Assembly: GCA_021414115.1 (NCBI GenBank)
Contig: JAIOPD010000081.1
Span: forward strand, 1 to 38,522
Length of the DNA: 38,522 nt
DNA from: Planctomycetia bacterium
GTDB taxonomy: Bacteria; Planctomycetota; Planctomycetia; Pirellulales; UBA1268
Direction: 5' to 3'
A program made the translations under genes and the position numbers. Shown in pieces: positions 7,783 through 16,269 of the stretch. Positions within the stretch are counted from its first letter, which is position 1; the number at the start of each line of letters is the position of its first letter. The notes beneath the pieces were generated by a model that was not told the origin of the DNA, ran no database searches, and saw nothing but the letters and a program-made list of their open reading frames with translations.

Positions 7783-10700
7783 TCACGCCTTCGCGAGCCT
7801 GGCTTCCGTCTCGTTGAAGATCCGCTCGAACTCGGCCCGGGTGCGGGCGGTGACGTTCTGAACGTCGTGAACCAGGGCGTCGGGACGTTCATAGCCGAGG
7901 AGGTGGGCGAGCGTTCTCTGTTCATCGGGTGATGAGGGGAAGTCGTGACGCGCCACCGCGTCGAGCAGCCGCAGCCGACCCTCGATCGACCGTAGCGTGC
8001 GATACGCCCGTTCCAGGAAGTCGAATCGCTCGTCGCCGAGCAGGCCCGTCTCATGCAGGGCGACGAGGGCCGCGAGCGTGCCGGTGGTCCGCACTCGTGG
8101 CTCGTGGCCGCCGTGCACCAGTTGCAGCATCTGGGCGACGAACTCGATGTCGACGACTCCGCCCGGTCCCCGCTTGAGATTCGAGGCCTTGGCCCCCTCC
8201 TCCATGCGATACCGCATCCGCCGCATCGCCTCGACCTCGTCCGCCTGCCATGCGTGGCCGTAGGTCGCGGTCTCGATGATCCGCCGCACGTCGTCGGCCG
8301 CCGCCGGGGCCGCGACGATCGGTCGCGCCTTGATCAGCGCCTGCCGCTCCCAGACGGCGGCCGGGCCATCGGCGGCGAGATACCGCGCAAACTCGGCGAG
8401 CGAGATTGCGGCCGCGCCGCTGCGGCCGCTAGGCCGCAACCGTGAATCGATTTCGTAGAGCCGGCCCTGTGGTCCGAAGGCGTTGCAGACCCGCATCACC
8501 CGCTGGGCCAGTTCGCCGAAGAAGTGAGTGTTGGTCGTGCCGTCGCTCGCCTTGCGGCCGCGACGCGGCGGCGATGTGGTGCCGTCGTGGTCGTAGAGAA
8601 AGATCACGTCGACGTCGCTCGCGTAGTTCATCTCGCGGCCGCCAAACTTCCCCATCGCGAGCACGACCATGTCGGCCGGGCCGCCCGTCGCGGACCGCGG
8701 CTCGCCCAGCCGCTCCACGAGCTTCGCCCGCTCGATCGCAACCACCTGCTTCACCAGCGCCTCGGCGATGGCCGTGAGCGCCGCCGTCGTCGTTTCGGCA
8801 TCCTGTCTGCCGAGCATGTCACGCACGCCGACCCGCAGTTGCTGCGAAGCCTTGAAGGACTGGAGGATCGGTTCGGCGTCCACTGCCCGTCGGCAGAGTT
8901 CCGCCAGGCTCTGCTCGAGGGCTGCGGGCGTCGGCAGCCGCTCGATCAGCAGGCTGTCGAGCAGTTCGTCGATCATGCCCGGATTCGTGACCAGCAGGTT
9001 GGCGAGAAAGGGACTCGACGAACAGAGCCGCACCGTCAGATCGAGTGACGGCGGGTTGAAGCTGAAGAGTTCCCAGAGCACGCCCTTGCCGCCCAGCGAA
9101 TCACTGACGGCCACGAGGTTGACGAGCGTGGTGTCGGGATCGGGCGTGTGGCCGATCGCGGCGAGGAGTCGGGGCGCGATCGCCGCCAGAAAGTGCCGGC
9201 AGCGGCGCGAGGAGAGAAACCGCACCTTTTCCTCGCCGAGCGAGAGGATCGCCCGGTGGGCCGCCGGCACGTCACGAAAGCCATGCCGGGCGAGCACCTC
9301 GCGGACGAAGTCGGGCGACGGTGCGGGATCGAGCACCAGATCGACTTCGGGCTCCGGCACGGCGTCGTCCGGAAAGGCGTCGTGCAGCAGGTGGTCGAGG
9401 ATCTTCCGGTTCAAGTCGGTCGCCTCGGCGAGATCGCGCCGGAGCAGGTCGCGGGCTCCGGCGTCGGCACCATATCCCATGCGCACCGCCAGCCGTCCCA
9501 TCTCCTCGTCGGTCCGGGGCAGCGCGTGCGTCTGCCGGTCATAGAGGATCTGGAGGCGGTGCTCCACCGTGCGCAAAAGCGAATAGGTTCGCTCGAGGAT
9601 CTCCCGCTCCTGATCGGTGAGGCCACCGGTCTCGGCGAGCCGTCGGATCGCCTCGAGCGTGTTGCCGGTGCGGACCCGCGGGGTGTCGCCGCCGTTCAAG
9701 AGTTGCAGAAACTGGATCGTGAACTCGATGTCGCGGATGCCGCCGTGGCCGGTCTTCACGTCGGCGGCCGCATCCCCGGAACGAATCGCCCGCTGCTCGA
9801 TGCGGCGCTTGAGCGCCTTGATGCCGCTGATGTCGGCCCGCGTCAGCCAGCGGCGATGAATCCAGGGCTCCATCTCCGCCAGCAGCCGCAGGCCGAGGGT
9901 CTCGTCCCCGCCGACGCACCGCGCCTTGACCCACGCCTGCCGCTCCCAGGTGCGGCCCGACTGGTCGAAATACTGCAGCATCGCTTCGAGCGACATCGAC
10001 GCCGGTCCTGTGCTGCCGTGTGGGCGGAGCCGCAGATCGACTCGGTAGGCCGCGCCCAGATCAGTCGGACCGCCGATCAGCCGCACGGCTTCCTGCACCA
10101 CGCGGTCGAAGAACTCCTGATTGGTGCAGGGCTTCGGACCCTCGACCCGGCCGTCGGCCGAGTGCACGAAGACCAGGTCGATGTCGCTGGAGTAGTTGAG
10201 TTCACCGCCGCCGAGTTTTCCCAGGGCGATCGCGGCGAGCGTCGCCCTGCCGCCGTCGGGCCCACGGGGCACGCCCCGCTGGCGTTCCACCCGGGCCAGC
10301 GCCGATCGCACCGCGGCATCGACGATGCAGTCGGCCACGTGCGAGATTTGCGCGACCACCGTTTCCAGTCGCTGCTTCTCGACGATGTCGCCGTAGGCGA
10401 TGCGGAGCGTCTGCCGGCGGCGAAATCGCCGCAGGGCCCGCATCACGTTCTCCGGATCGTCGAGCGTGCCGAGCTCCGCCGCCAGCGCCGCGGCGAGTGC
10501 TTCCCGTTTCTCGGGGCGGCCGCGGCCCACCCGCACGTCCTCCCAGGCCTCGGGATCGGCGATCACCATCTCGGCCAGGTAGGGGCTCGCCGAGAAGATG
10601 CCCAGCAGAATCTCGAGCGCCCGCGGATCGCGTTCGAAGAGCGCGGCGGCGGCGAGCGGATTGCGAACCGCGGCGATGAACCGCTCGACCGCCACGAGCA

Positions 10701-10953
10701 CGCGATCGGGGTCGGCGACCGTGGGCAAAAGCACGGCGAGACGGCCCACGAGCGCGGCCACGAGGTCGCGGGGCACACCCGCTGCAGCAAGGGCCGACAC
10801 GGCCCGGTAGGCGATCGACGGATCCGCGAGGCCGGCGGACCGGCCCCACTCGGCCGCAGCCGCGGGGTCGTCGAGCAGGCGATCGACATCAACCACGGCG
10901 GCCGACGCACGGGCCGGCTCGGACCGCGGCGCGTTGCGTGGGGAGGATGGCAC
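7783..10953 (-). CDS. glnE: Bifunctional glutamine synthetase adenylyltransferase/deadenylylase
   Basis: A 1056-residue protein with the GlnE double-domain layout. It attaches AMP to, and removes it from, glutamine synthetase in response to nitrogen status. Two nucleotidyltransferase domains are visible, each with the G-K-x-G-G...S-D-x-D pattern: GKLGGGELNYSSDIDLVF (about 246-263) for AMP removal and GKFGGREMNYASDVDVIF (about 766-783) for adenylylation. Each is followed by a GlnD/PII-uridylyltransferase-type helical region with an RGPGGVVDIEF-like or GHGGIRDIEF segment. It is somewhat longer than the E. coli enzyme (946). The GTG start lies one base after the miaB stop, so the two are an operon. 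The end abuts a repeat-filled convergent gap. Confidence 0.96.
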   Translation of the reverse strand: MPSSPRNAPRSEPARASAAVVDVDRLLDDPAAAAEWGRSAGLADPSIAYRAVSALAAAGVPRDLVAALVGRLAVLLPTVADPDRVLVAVERFIAAVRNPLAAAALFERDPRALEILLGIFSASPYLAEMVIADPEAWEDVRVGRGRPEKREALAAALAAELGTLDDPENVMRALRRFRRRQTLRIAYGDIVEKQRLETVVAQISHVADCIVDAAVRSALARVERQRGVPRGPDGGRATLAAIALGKLGGGELNYSSDIDLVFVHSADGRVEGPKPCTNQEFFDRVVQEAVRLIGGPTDLGAAYRVDLRLRPHGSTGPASMSLEAMLQYFDQSGRTWERQAWVKARCVGGDETLGLRLLAEMEPWIHRRWLTRADISGIKALKRRIEQRAIRSGDAAADVKTGHGGIRDIEFTIQFLQLLNGGDTPRVRTGNTLEAIRRLAETGGLTDQEREILERTYSLLRTVEHRLQILYDRQTHALPRTDEEMGRLAVRMGYGADAGARDLLRRDLAEATDLNRKILDHLLHDAFPDDAVPEPEVDLVLDPAPSPDFVREVLARHGFRDVPAAHRAILSLGEEKVRFLSSRRCRHFLAAIAPRLLAAIGHTPDPDTTLVNLVAVSDSLGGKGVLWELFSFNPPSLDLTVRLCSSSPFLANLLVTNPGMIDELLDSLLIERLPTPAALEQSLAELCRRAVDAEPILQSFKASQQLRVGVRDMLGRQDAETTTAALTAIAEALVKQVVAIERAKLVERLGEPRSATGGPADMVVLAMGKFGGREMNYASDVDVIFLYDHDGTTSPPRRGRKASDGTTNTHFFGELAQRVMRVCNAFGPQGRLYEIDSRLRPSGRSGAAAISLAEFARYLAADGPAAVWERQALIKARPIVAAPAAADDVRRIIETATYGHAWQADEVEAMRRMRYRMEEGAKASNLKRGPGGVVDIEFVAQMLQLVHGGHEPRVRTTGTLAALVALHETGLLGDERFDFLERAYRTLRSIEGRLRLLDAVARHDFPSSPDEQRTLAHLLGYERPDALVHDVQNVTARTRAEFERIFNETEARLAKA

Positions 10954-10954
10954 C

Positions 10955-12463
10955 TTACACCCGGGGGGCTTCCGCGAACGATATCGGCAGGGAGATGTCG
11001 TGGAGTTCGACCGGTTCGGCGGACTCGCCTGAGAGCCGCAGCGAGTCGAGCGGCTCGGCGTCGGCGAGTCCGTCCGCCACGACTCCCGCGAGCGACCACG
11101 CGGCCGCCGCGAGGATGTCGATATCGACGAGCCGGCCGACGAGCCGCGTCGGCGCGTCGAACACGACGATCCGGTCGCACATCGTGCGGCCCGTGAGCTG
11201 GGCGATGCCGTCGGGCCCGGGATCGACCGCCCGCCGCTCGTCCCGCGTCGAGAGGCCTTCCACGAGCACCTGGTGCCGGGTGCCGATAAACCGGCGGTTG
11301 CCCGCGAGGCTCACCTCCTCCTGGGCGTCGAGGAGCAGGCGGTTGCGTTCTTTCTTGACATCCTCGGGGACGTCGTCCGGAAGCCGATCATACGCCTTGG
11401 TCCCGGGCCGCGGGCTGTATTTGAAGATGAAGCTGTTCTTGAAATCGGCCGACTTCACGAGGTCGAGCGACGTCTGAAACTCCGCGTCGGTCTCACCGCA
11501 GAAGCCGACGATGAAGTCGCTCGTCACGGCGGCCTCGGGGAGCGCCGTGCGGATCCGGCCGAGCATCTCCATGTATTCGCCGATCGTGTAGCCACGCTTC
11601 ATGCGTGAAAGCACGACATCGGAGCCATGCTGGGCCGGCACATGGAGATACTGGCAGACCTTGGGGAGATCGCGAACCGCCGCGATCAGATCGTCGGTCA
11701 TGTCCCGCGGATAGTTGGTGACGAACTTGATCCGATCGAGGCCTTCGACCGCGTCGAGCAGCGCGAGCAGGTCGGCGAGCCTGGTGGTGCGGCCGCCGTC
11801 GGACCACTTGTAGCTGTTGACCGTCTGCCCGATGAGCGTGATCTCGCGGCAGCCCTCGGCCACGAGCTTCCGCGCTTCGGCCACGATCGTCTCGGGAGCC
11901 CGCGCCTGCTCGGGGCCGCGGACGTGCGGCACGACGCAGAACGCGCAGAACTTGTCGCAGCCGGTCTGCGTGCGAATGAATGCCTGAAACGGCGTGGGCC
12001 GCATGGCGGGGTCGCGGTCGGGATCGTAGCTCTCGAAACTCCGCGCGATCGCGTCGCGGCTGGCCCCTTTGCGGTCGAGGCTCACCTCCAGCCGCGGGCC
12101 ACCGCCGGCGAGCACGCCCTCGACAAGCGTTGGAACCTGGTGCAGCTGCCCCGGCCCCACGACGAGATCCACCCACGGGGCCCGCTTGCGGATCAGTTCC
12201 TGATCCTTCTGGGCCATGCAGCCGAGCACGCCCACGACGAGGTCGGGCCGCTTCTCCTTCTCGAACCGGATGCGGCCGAGCGCCGAGTAGATCTTGTCTT
12301 CCGCATGCTGGCGGACGCTGCACGTGTTGTAGAAGACGGCGTCGGCCTCGCCGCTCCCCGTCGCCAACTCCCAGCCCTGCCGGCGTAGGGCAGCCACCAC
12401 GAGCTCGCTGTCGAGCACGTTCATCTGGCAGCCGACGGTCTCGATCCAAAGCCGCTTCGTCAT
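10955..12463 (-). CDS. miaB: tRNA-2-methylthio-N6-dimethylallyladenosine synthase
   Basis: A 502-residue radical-SAM methylthiotransferase that adds a methylthio group to N6-isopentenyl-A37 of tRNAs. The N-terminal cluster cysteines are C12 (VGCQMN), C48 (NTCSVR) and C82 (LGCMAQ). The radical-SAM motif CDKFCAFC gives C169, C173 and C176. A TRAM-like RNA-binding domain follows at the C-terminus (QVLVEG...GRTMCDRIVVF...). The long tail after the TRAM region is rich in alanine and acidic residues. An in-frame TTG two codons upstream exists, but the ATG at 12463 is preferred. It overlaps no other gene and precedes glnE by one base. Upstream is a repeat-rich gap. Confidence 0.95.
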   Translation of the reverse strand: MTKRLWIETVGCQMNVLDSELVVAALRRQGWELATGSGEADAVFYNTCSVRQHAEDKIYSALGRIRFEKEKRPDLVVGVLGCMAQKDQELIRKRAPWVDLVVGPGQLHQVPTLVEGVLAGGGPRLEVSLDRKGASRDAIARSFESYDPDRDPAMRPTPFQAFIRTQTGCDKFCAFCVVPHVRGPEQARAPETIVAEARKLVAEGCREITLIGQTVNSYKWSDGGRTTRLADLLALLDAVEGLDRIKFVTNYPRDMTDDLIAAVRDLPKVCQYLHVPAQHGSDVVLSRMKRGYTIGEYMEMLGRIRTALPEAAVTSDFIVGFCGETDAEFQTSLDLVKSADFKNSFIFKYSPRPGTKAYDRLPDDVPEDVKKERNRLLLDAQEEVSLAGNRRFIGTRHQVLVEGLSTRDERRAVDPGPDGIAQLTGRTMCDRIVVFDAPTRLVGRLVDIDILAAAAWSLAGVVADGLADAEPLDSLRLSGESAEPVELHDISLPISFAEAPRV

Positions 12464-12506
12464 GAGCAAGAGTTTAGGTGAGGCGAGTCCCCCCGGGAAT
12501 ACAGAT

Positions 12507-12727
12507 CGCCTCTTCGTCGGGAAGCCCCAAGCGCGAGCGCGGGGAATACGTCCCCCATCCCGACCCGCTCCGCATCAGGTCCGCGGGTCGCGACCCGTCT
12601 ACCCGTCTACCCGTCTACCCGTCGCTCGCGCTCCGGGCTTCCTTGGCACGGGATGCCCGCTCAACCCGCTCGGCCACGCCTCTTCGTCGGGAAGCCCCAA
12701 GCGCGAGCGCGGGGAATACGTCCCCCA
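12507..12727. repeat. B-A-B alternating repeat array with octamer expansion
   Basis: This lies in the co-directional gap between fmt and miaB. It holds B units (plus orientation) at 12519-12550 and 12689-12720 and an A unit (minus orientation) ending at 12643. The two B units sit in an identical 51-base segment (12507-12557 and 12677-12727). The outer end of the A unit has three tandem ACCCGTCT octamers (12593-12616) before its own core, where other copies have one at most. Without the two extra octamers the B-to-A module would be about 109 bases, matching the 108-base modules elsewhere. Confidence 0.88.
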
Positions 12728-12737
12728 CACCAACTCG

Positions 12738-13736
12738 TCATCCCAGCCGGGATCCAGCCATCAGGGGGCTGCCGCGGAGGAACTCAGCGGCCGACATGCT
12801 CCGCCGCCCCTCCGGCACGAGCCGCATGATGGCGATTGCGGTGCCCTCACCGCACGCCACCACGATCCGCCCGTCTTTTGTGTCGAGCACCGTACCCGGC
12901 GCGGCGGCGTCAGCCAGGAGCGCCCCTGCCGCGGGTGGCACGACCACGACATCCTCCAGCACCAGTCGCTGCGTCTGCCCGTCGCCTCGAGTGAACACGG
13001 CAGTCAGTCGTGGCCACGGATCGAGCGCCCGCCGGAGCCGCTCGATGCTCACCGCCGGCAGCGACCAGTCGACGACGCCGTCGGCCTTCGTGAGCCGCGG
13101 GGCCCGGGTCGCCCGCGGCGTTTCTTGCGGCATGCCGACACCGGCGACCGAACCTGTCGCCGCCCACGCGGCCTGCAGCCGTTCGATCGCCTCGATGACG
13201 GCGTCAACGCCCAGCGCCGCGAGCCTCGGCTCCAGTTCGGCCGCCGTCTCCCGCGGACCGATCGGCGTGCTCCGGGCCACGATCACGTTGCCGGCGTCGA
13301 GGGCCGGGGTCATGTGGATCACGCTCACGCCGCTGACGGCGTCGCCCTCCCTGATGGCCCACTGCACCGGCGCCGCGCCGCGATGCCGCGGCAGGAGCGA
13401 GCCATGCAGATTGATCCCGCCCAACGGCGGTACCGCGAGCAGGTCGCGGGAGAGAATCTGACCGTAATCACAGACGACGAACAAATCGGGACGCAGGGCC
13501 GCGAGCGACGCGATCACCGTGGGTTCGTTGATGCGCTCGGGGTCGAGGATGCCGATTCCCGCGGCAGTGGCGGCGTCGCGCATCGGATTTCGGGGCGGCC
13601 GTCGCCCCGGCGGTGCATGATCGGGCCGCGTGACGACCGCCACGATTCCATGCGGCGAATCGCGGAGGGCCTCGAACATCGGCACCGCGAACGGCCCCGT
13701 GCCCATCACGACGATGCGAAGCGGTTTCACCGTCAT
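12738..13736 (-). CDS. fmt: Methionyl-tRNA formyltransferase
   Basis: A 332-residue enzyme that formylates Met-tRNA(fMet) using 10-formyltetrahydrofolate. The N-terminal Rossmann part starts VVMGTGPFAVPMFEAL. The formyl-transfer motif HGSLLPRHRGAAPVQWA is complete, and the catalytic triad appears as N109, H111 and D147 (GGINLHGS and TPALDAGN). The C-terminal OB-like domain is present. The ATG at 13736 is chosen because it is 29 bases after the def stop and starts the conserved fold; the frame stays open far upstream, but that part overlaps def. The gene pairs with def, the usual formylation/deformylation neighbour. Its stop is 10 bases beyond a B repeat. Confidence 0.95.
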   Translation of the reverse strand: MTVKPLRIVVMGTGPFAVPMFEALRDSPHGIVAVVTRPDHAPPGRRPPRNPMRDAATAAGIGILDPERINEPTVIASLAALRPDLFVVCDYGQILSRDLLAVPPLGGINLHGSLLPRHRGAAPVQWAIREGDAVSGVSVIHMTPALDAGNVIVARSTPIGPRETAAELEPRLAALGVDAVIEAIERLQAAWAATGSVAGVGMPQETPRATRAPRLTKADGVVDWSLPAVSIERLRRALDPWPRLTAVFTRGDGQTQRLVLEDVVVVPPAAGALLADAAAPGTVLDTKDGRIVVACGEGTAIAIMRLVPEGRRSMSAAEFLRGSPLMAGSRLG

Positions 13737-13765
13737 GCCGTCCCCACGGGCCCCTCTCGGCTCGC

Positions 13766-14392
13766 CTAGCAACGGGCGGCCTCGAGCCGATCGAGCGACG
13801 CATGCAGCGCGTCGTTGTCGGGAATCTCGCCGCGCGACTGCTGGCCGGCAAACACCTCGCGGAAGCTCTCGAGCGCCCGCCGCACCTCGAGCTCGGCGGC
13901 CTCGGGCAGCCGGTCGGTGAACAGCCGGCCTTCGAGGTGGTCGAACTCGTGCTGCACTACGCGCGAGAGCAGCCCGTCGAGGTCGAGATGGACCGGCTCG
14001 CCGGCGAGCGACCAGGCATCGACCACGATCTTCTGCGGGCGACGCACGTCCATCCGCACACCGGGCAGGCTCAGGCAGCCCTCCTCCTGCACGGCCGTGC
14101 CCCGCGGCCGGCTGAGCACGGGGTTGATGAAGACGTGTTCTTCCCCTTCGCCGCGGCGGCCGGCACAGTTCACCACGAACAGCCGGTAGGGCAGCGCCAC
14201 CTGGTTGGCCGCCAGCCCGATGCCCTGCGACTCGTACATGATCTCGAACATTTGCTCGACGGCCTCGCGGAGCCCCGCGTCGAGCCTCACTACCGGCCGG
14301 GCCCGCCGCAGAAGCGCCGGATGGGGAAACTCGACGAGCGTGAGCGGGCCGATCGCGGCGGAATCGGCGGTGGTATTCGAGGCGGGATCCAT
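13766..14392 (-). CDS. def: Peptide deformylase
   Basis: A 208-residue metalloenzyme that removes the formyl group from nascent proteins. All three family motifs are present: GIGLAANQV (57-65), EGCLSLP with metal-binding C106, and QHEFDHLEG with H148, E149 (catalytic) and H152. The start at 14392 (MDPASN) has an AGGTG upstream; an in-frame ATG at 14440 would add 16 poorly conserved residues. The region before the EFPHP core is longer than in E. coli Def, and the C-terminus has an extra helix-forming stretch. It is the first gene of the def-fmt pair and diverges from pgpA. Confidence 0.95.
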   Translation of the reverse strand: MDPASNTTADSAAIGPLTLVEFPHPALLRRARPVVRLDAGLREAVEQMFEIMYESQGIGLAANQVALPYRLFVVNCAGRRGEGEEHVFINPVLSRPRGTAVQEEGCLSLPGVRMDVRRPQKIVVDAWSLAGEPVHLDLDGLLSRVVQHEFDHLEGRLFTDRLPEAAELEVRRALESFREVFAGQQSRGEIPDNDALHASLDRLEAARC

Positions 14393-14470
14393 GAATCGGC
14401 AGCACCTGTGCGATGACACGGAGGATGACTCCAGCATCATACCGCCGGCCGGGCACGGTACGATGTCGGA

Positions 14471-15046
14471 ATGAACGCCCCGGCCGCATCCGGCGATCCG
14501 TCAGCGACCGCCGCCCGAGATACACCCTCGTCGCATCCAGGTCTGTTGCAGACGCCCTGGTTTGCGCCGGCGGTCTTCCTCGCCACGGCCGGCGGTCTGG
14601 GACGAGTCCCCTTCGCCCCGGGCACGTTCGGCGCCCTGCTCGGCCTGCCGCTCGCCGTGGTCACCGGAGCGATCGCGGAGCGGTGTGGCGGCGGGCTCGC
14701 CGGCCGCGGGGTCGAGGCGGCGATCATCGCCGCGATCTGCGGCGTCGGGATCCCGATCTGCTCACGGGCCGCGCGGCTCATGGGCCGAAAAGATCCGGGG
14801 GCGATCGTGCTCGACGAGGTGGCGAGCATGCCGCTGGCGCTGCTCGTCGTGCCGCCGGAGGCCCGCTCGCCGATGGTGCTCGCGGTCGCTTTCGTCCTCC
14901 TGCGAATCTTCGACATCGGCAAACCGTTCCCCTGTCGGCAGCTCGAAAAACTTCCGGCCGGCCTCGGCATCATGGCAGACGACTGGGCCGCCGCGGCGTG
15001 GACGATCGCCTGTCTGGCCATCGCCCGGTGGCAACTCTGGCTCTGA
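14471..15046 (+). CDS. pgpA: Phosphatidylglycerophosphatase A
   Basis: A 191-residue membrane phosphatase that converts phosphatidylglycerol phosphate to phosphatidylglycerol. The first conserved block is GRVPFAPGTFGALLGLPLA (about 43-61). The second is KDPGAIVLDEV (107-117), which contains the metal-site aspartate and glutamate. The third is RIFDIGKPFP...LPAGLGIMADDWAA. Three to four hydrophobic helices fit the family. The N-terminal 25 residues are low-complexity. It starts at ATG 14471, 78 bases from the divergent def start. A glycosyltransferase-like gene follows 31 bases downstream and may be in the same transcript. Confidence 0.94.
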   Translation: MNAPAASGDPSATAARDTPSSHPGLLQTPWFAPAVFLATAGGLGRVPFAPGTFGALLGLPLAVVTGAIAERCGGGLAGRGVEAAIIAAICGVGIPICSRAARLMGRKDPGAIVLDEVASMPLALLVVPPEARSPMVLAVAFVLLRIFDIGKPFPCRQLEKLPAGLGIMADDWAAAAWTIACLAIARWQLWL

Positions 15047-15077
15047 ACGACCGGCCCGCCGAGTGGAAGCCCGCGGC

Positions 15078-15731
15078 ATGCGCATCCTTCTCATCGACCA
15101 CGGCTGCTGCGATCACCCGCACACGCGGGTGCATCGGCTTCGTGAAGGCCTCGAGGAGGCGGGCTGCACGGTCGCCGTCTGCGGCCCCTCGACGGTATAC
15201 GGCTTCGACGAGCAGCCCCCCGGCATGCACGGCATCCATCTTCACGACGTGGCGGCAGCGTCCCGGGATTTTCTGGCCGCCGTTCGCGACGGGAGGTCCG
15301 AGGTGTTTCTCGATGCCGTGGCCCGCGTACCGTCGCGGCTCCTGGGCCTCGCCCGCGAAACCGCCCGACAACGCATCGCCGAGGCGGCCGACGACGTCTT
15401 TCCCGAGGTGATCTTCGTGCTGCATGCGGGCATCCTCACCGATCTGGCGGTGGAGACCGGCGCGCCGGTGGTCGTACACGTGTCGCCTGCGGACCTCGCC
15501 GTCGCGGCAGCCAGGCCATCGCTCAAGCGGCTCGTCTCCGCGGCGATCGGCTCGAGCGACCGCGTGATCGGTGCCGACGGGCCCACCACCGCCACGCTCG
15601 TCGACTGGCTCGGCAACGACGACGACGCCCGGGCCCGATCCGACACCTGGCTGCTCGACGAGAGCTCCGCGGCCCGCATCGCCGACGCCTGCCGCCGAGC
15701 GCTCGCCCGCCGCCGCGGGGAACCGGCATAG
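15078..15731 (+). CDS. Glycosyltransferase family 4-like N-terminal domain protein
   Basis: A 217-residue protein. Its start, MRILLIDHGCCDHPHTRVHRLREGL..., resembles the N-terminal donor-free half of GT-B glycosyltransferases (family 4), with a first beta strand, a His-rich turn and an amphipathic helix. Later PEVIFVLHAGILTDLAVETGAPVVVHVSPADLAV also fits that half-domain. The usual C-terminal nucleotide-sugar binding half with E-x7-E is absent; the protein ends shortly after a short helical stretch (SSAARIADACRRAL), which could mimic the final helix of such enzymes. A GGAAG lies seven bases before the ATG. Whether it is catalytic, a partner subunit or a remnant is unclear. Confidence 0.6.
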   Translation: MRILLIDHGCCDHPHTRVHRLREGLEEAGCTVAVCGPSTVYGFDEQPPGMHGIHLHDVAAASRDFLAAVRDGRSEVFLDAVARVPSRLLGLARETARQRIAEAADDVFPEVIFVLHAGILTDLAVETGAPVVVHVSPADLAVAAARPSLKRLVSAAIGSSDRVIGADGPTTATLVDWLGNDDDARARSDTWLLDESSAARIADACRRALARRRGEPA

Positions 15732-15832
15732 GCCGCGAGCGGCGGAGAAATCGGCATGGATTCAGTTCCGCGCATGGTGCTACCCTCCGCCCCGCGATTT
15801 GGTCCGCCCGTCCCGCCGGAGAATCTTATCTC

Positions 15833-16267
15833 ATGCTCACGCTCCACGCCCCCCGCCTGCTCGCCTCGACGCTGTTGTTCTTCGGGATCGCGTGCGTGGC
15901 CACCGCGGACGACGGTGTCGCGGTCGCCTCTTCAGCGTCCGCATCCCTGCAGGCTCCCGCCGCTTCGGCAGATGCGATCGTCGGCGACTGGCGGCCGGCC
16001 GACATGAACGTGGACGTGCGGATCTTCGCGTCGAATGGGCAGTATCTCGGCGGCATCGTCAAGGCCGACAATCCCGAGATGGTCAACAAGGAAATGCTCC
16101 GCGGGATCACGTTCGACCCGAACACGAGTACGTGGAAGGGTGAGGTGTTTGCGATGAAGCGGGGTGCGTTCGTGCCGATGACGATCCGGATGACTCCGGC
16201 CGGCTTCGAGATGGTGGCCGGCTCTGGGATCATGTCGAAGACCATCAACTGGGTGCGGGTGCAGTAG
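15833..16267 (+). CDS. Secreted DUF2147-like protein
   Basis: A 144-residue protein with an N-terminal signal peptide (core LLASTLLFFGIACVATA) and a short alanine/serine linker. The rest, from IVGDWRPADMNVDVRIFASNGQYLGGIVKA to the C-terminal INWVRV, resembles the DUF2147 domain, which has a G-x-W start, an asparagine- and lysine-rich middle, a DP-turn (FDPNTSTWKGEV) and a final W-x-R. The domain has no known biochemical role; it is found in secreted or periplasmic proteins. It ends two bases before the convergent ABC permease gene, so there is no terminator space. A GGAG lies upstream of the ATG. Confidence 0.75.
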   Translation: MLTLHAPRLLASTLLFFGIACVATADDGVAVASSASASLQAPAASADAIVGDWRPADMNVDVRIFASNGQYLGGIVKADNPEMVNKEMLRGITFDPNTSTWKGEVFAMKRGAFVPMTIRMTPAGFEMVAGSGIMSKTINWVRVQ

Positions 16268-16269
16268 CG

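Noticed and set aside
9148-11196. 682-residue open frame on the plus strand
   Set aside because: Antisense to glnE and miaB, no recognisable domain, low-complexity His/Arg-rich composition.
12507-12727. CRISPR-like array
   Set aside because: Units alternate in orientation, spacers are related between loci and no cas genes are present.
12738-14525. 595-residue fusion of fmt with upstream sequence
   Set aside because: The extra N-terminal part is def read in another frame; fmt starts at 13736.
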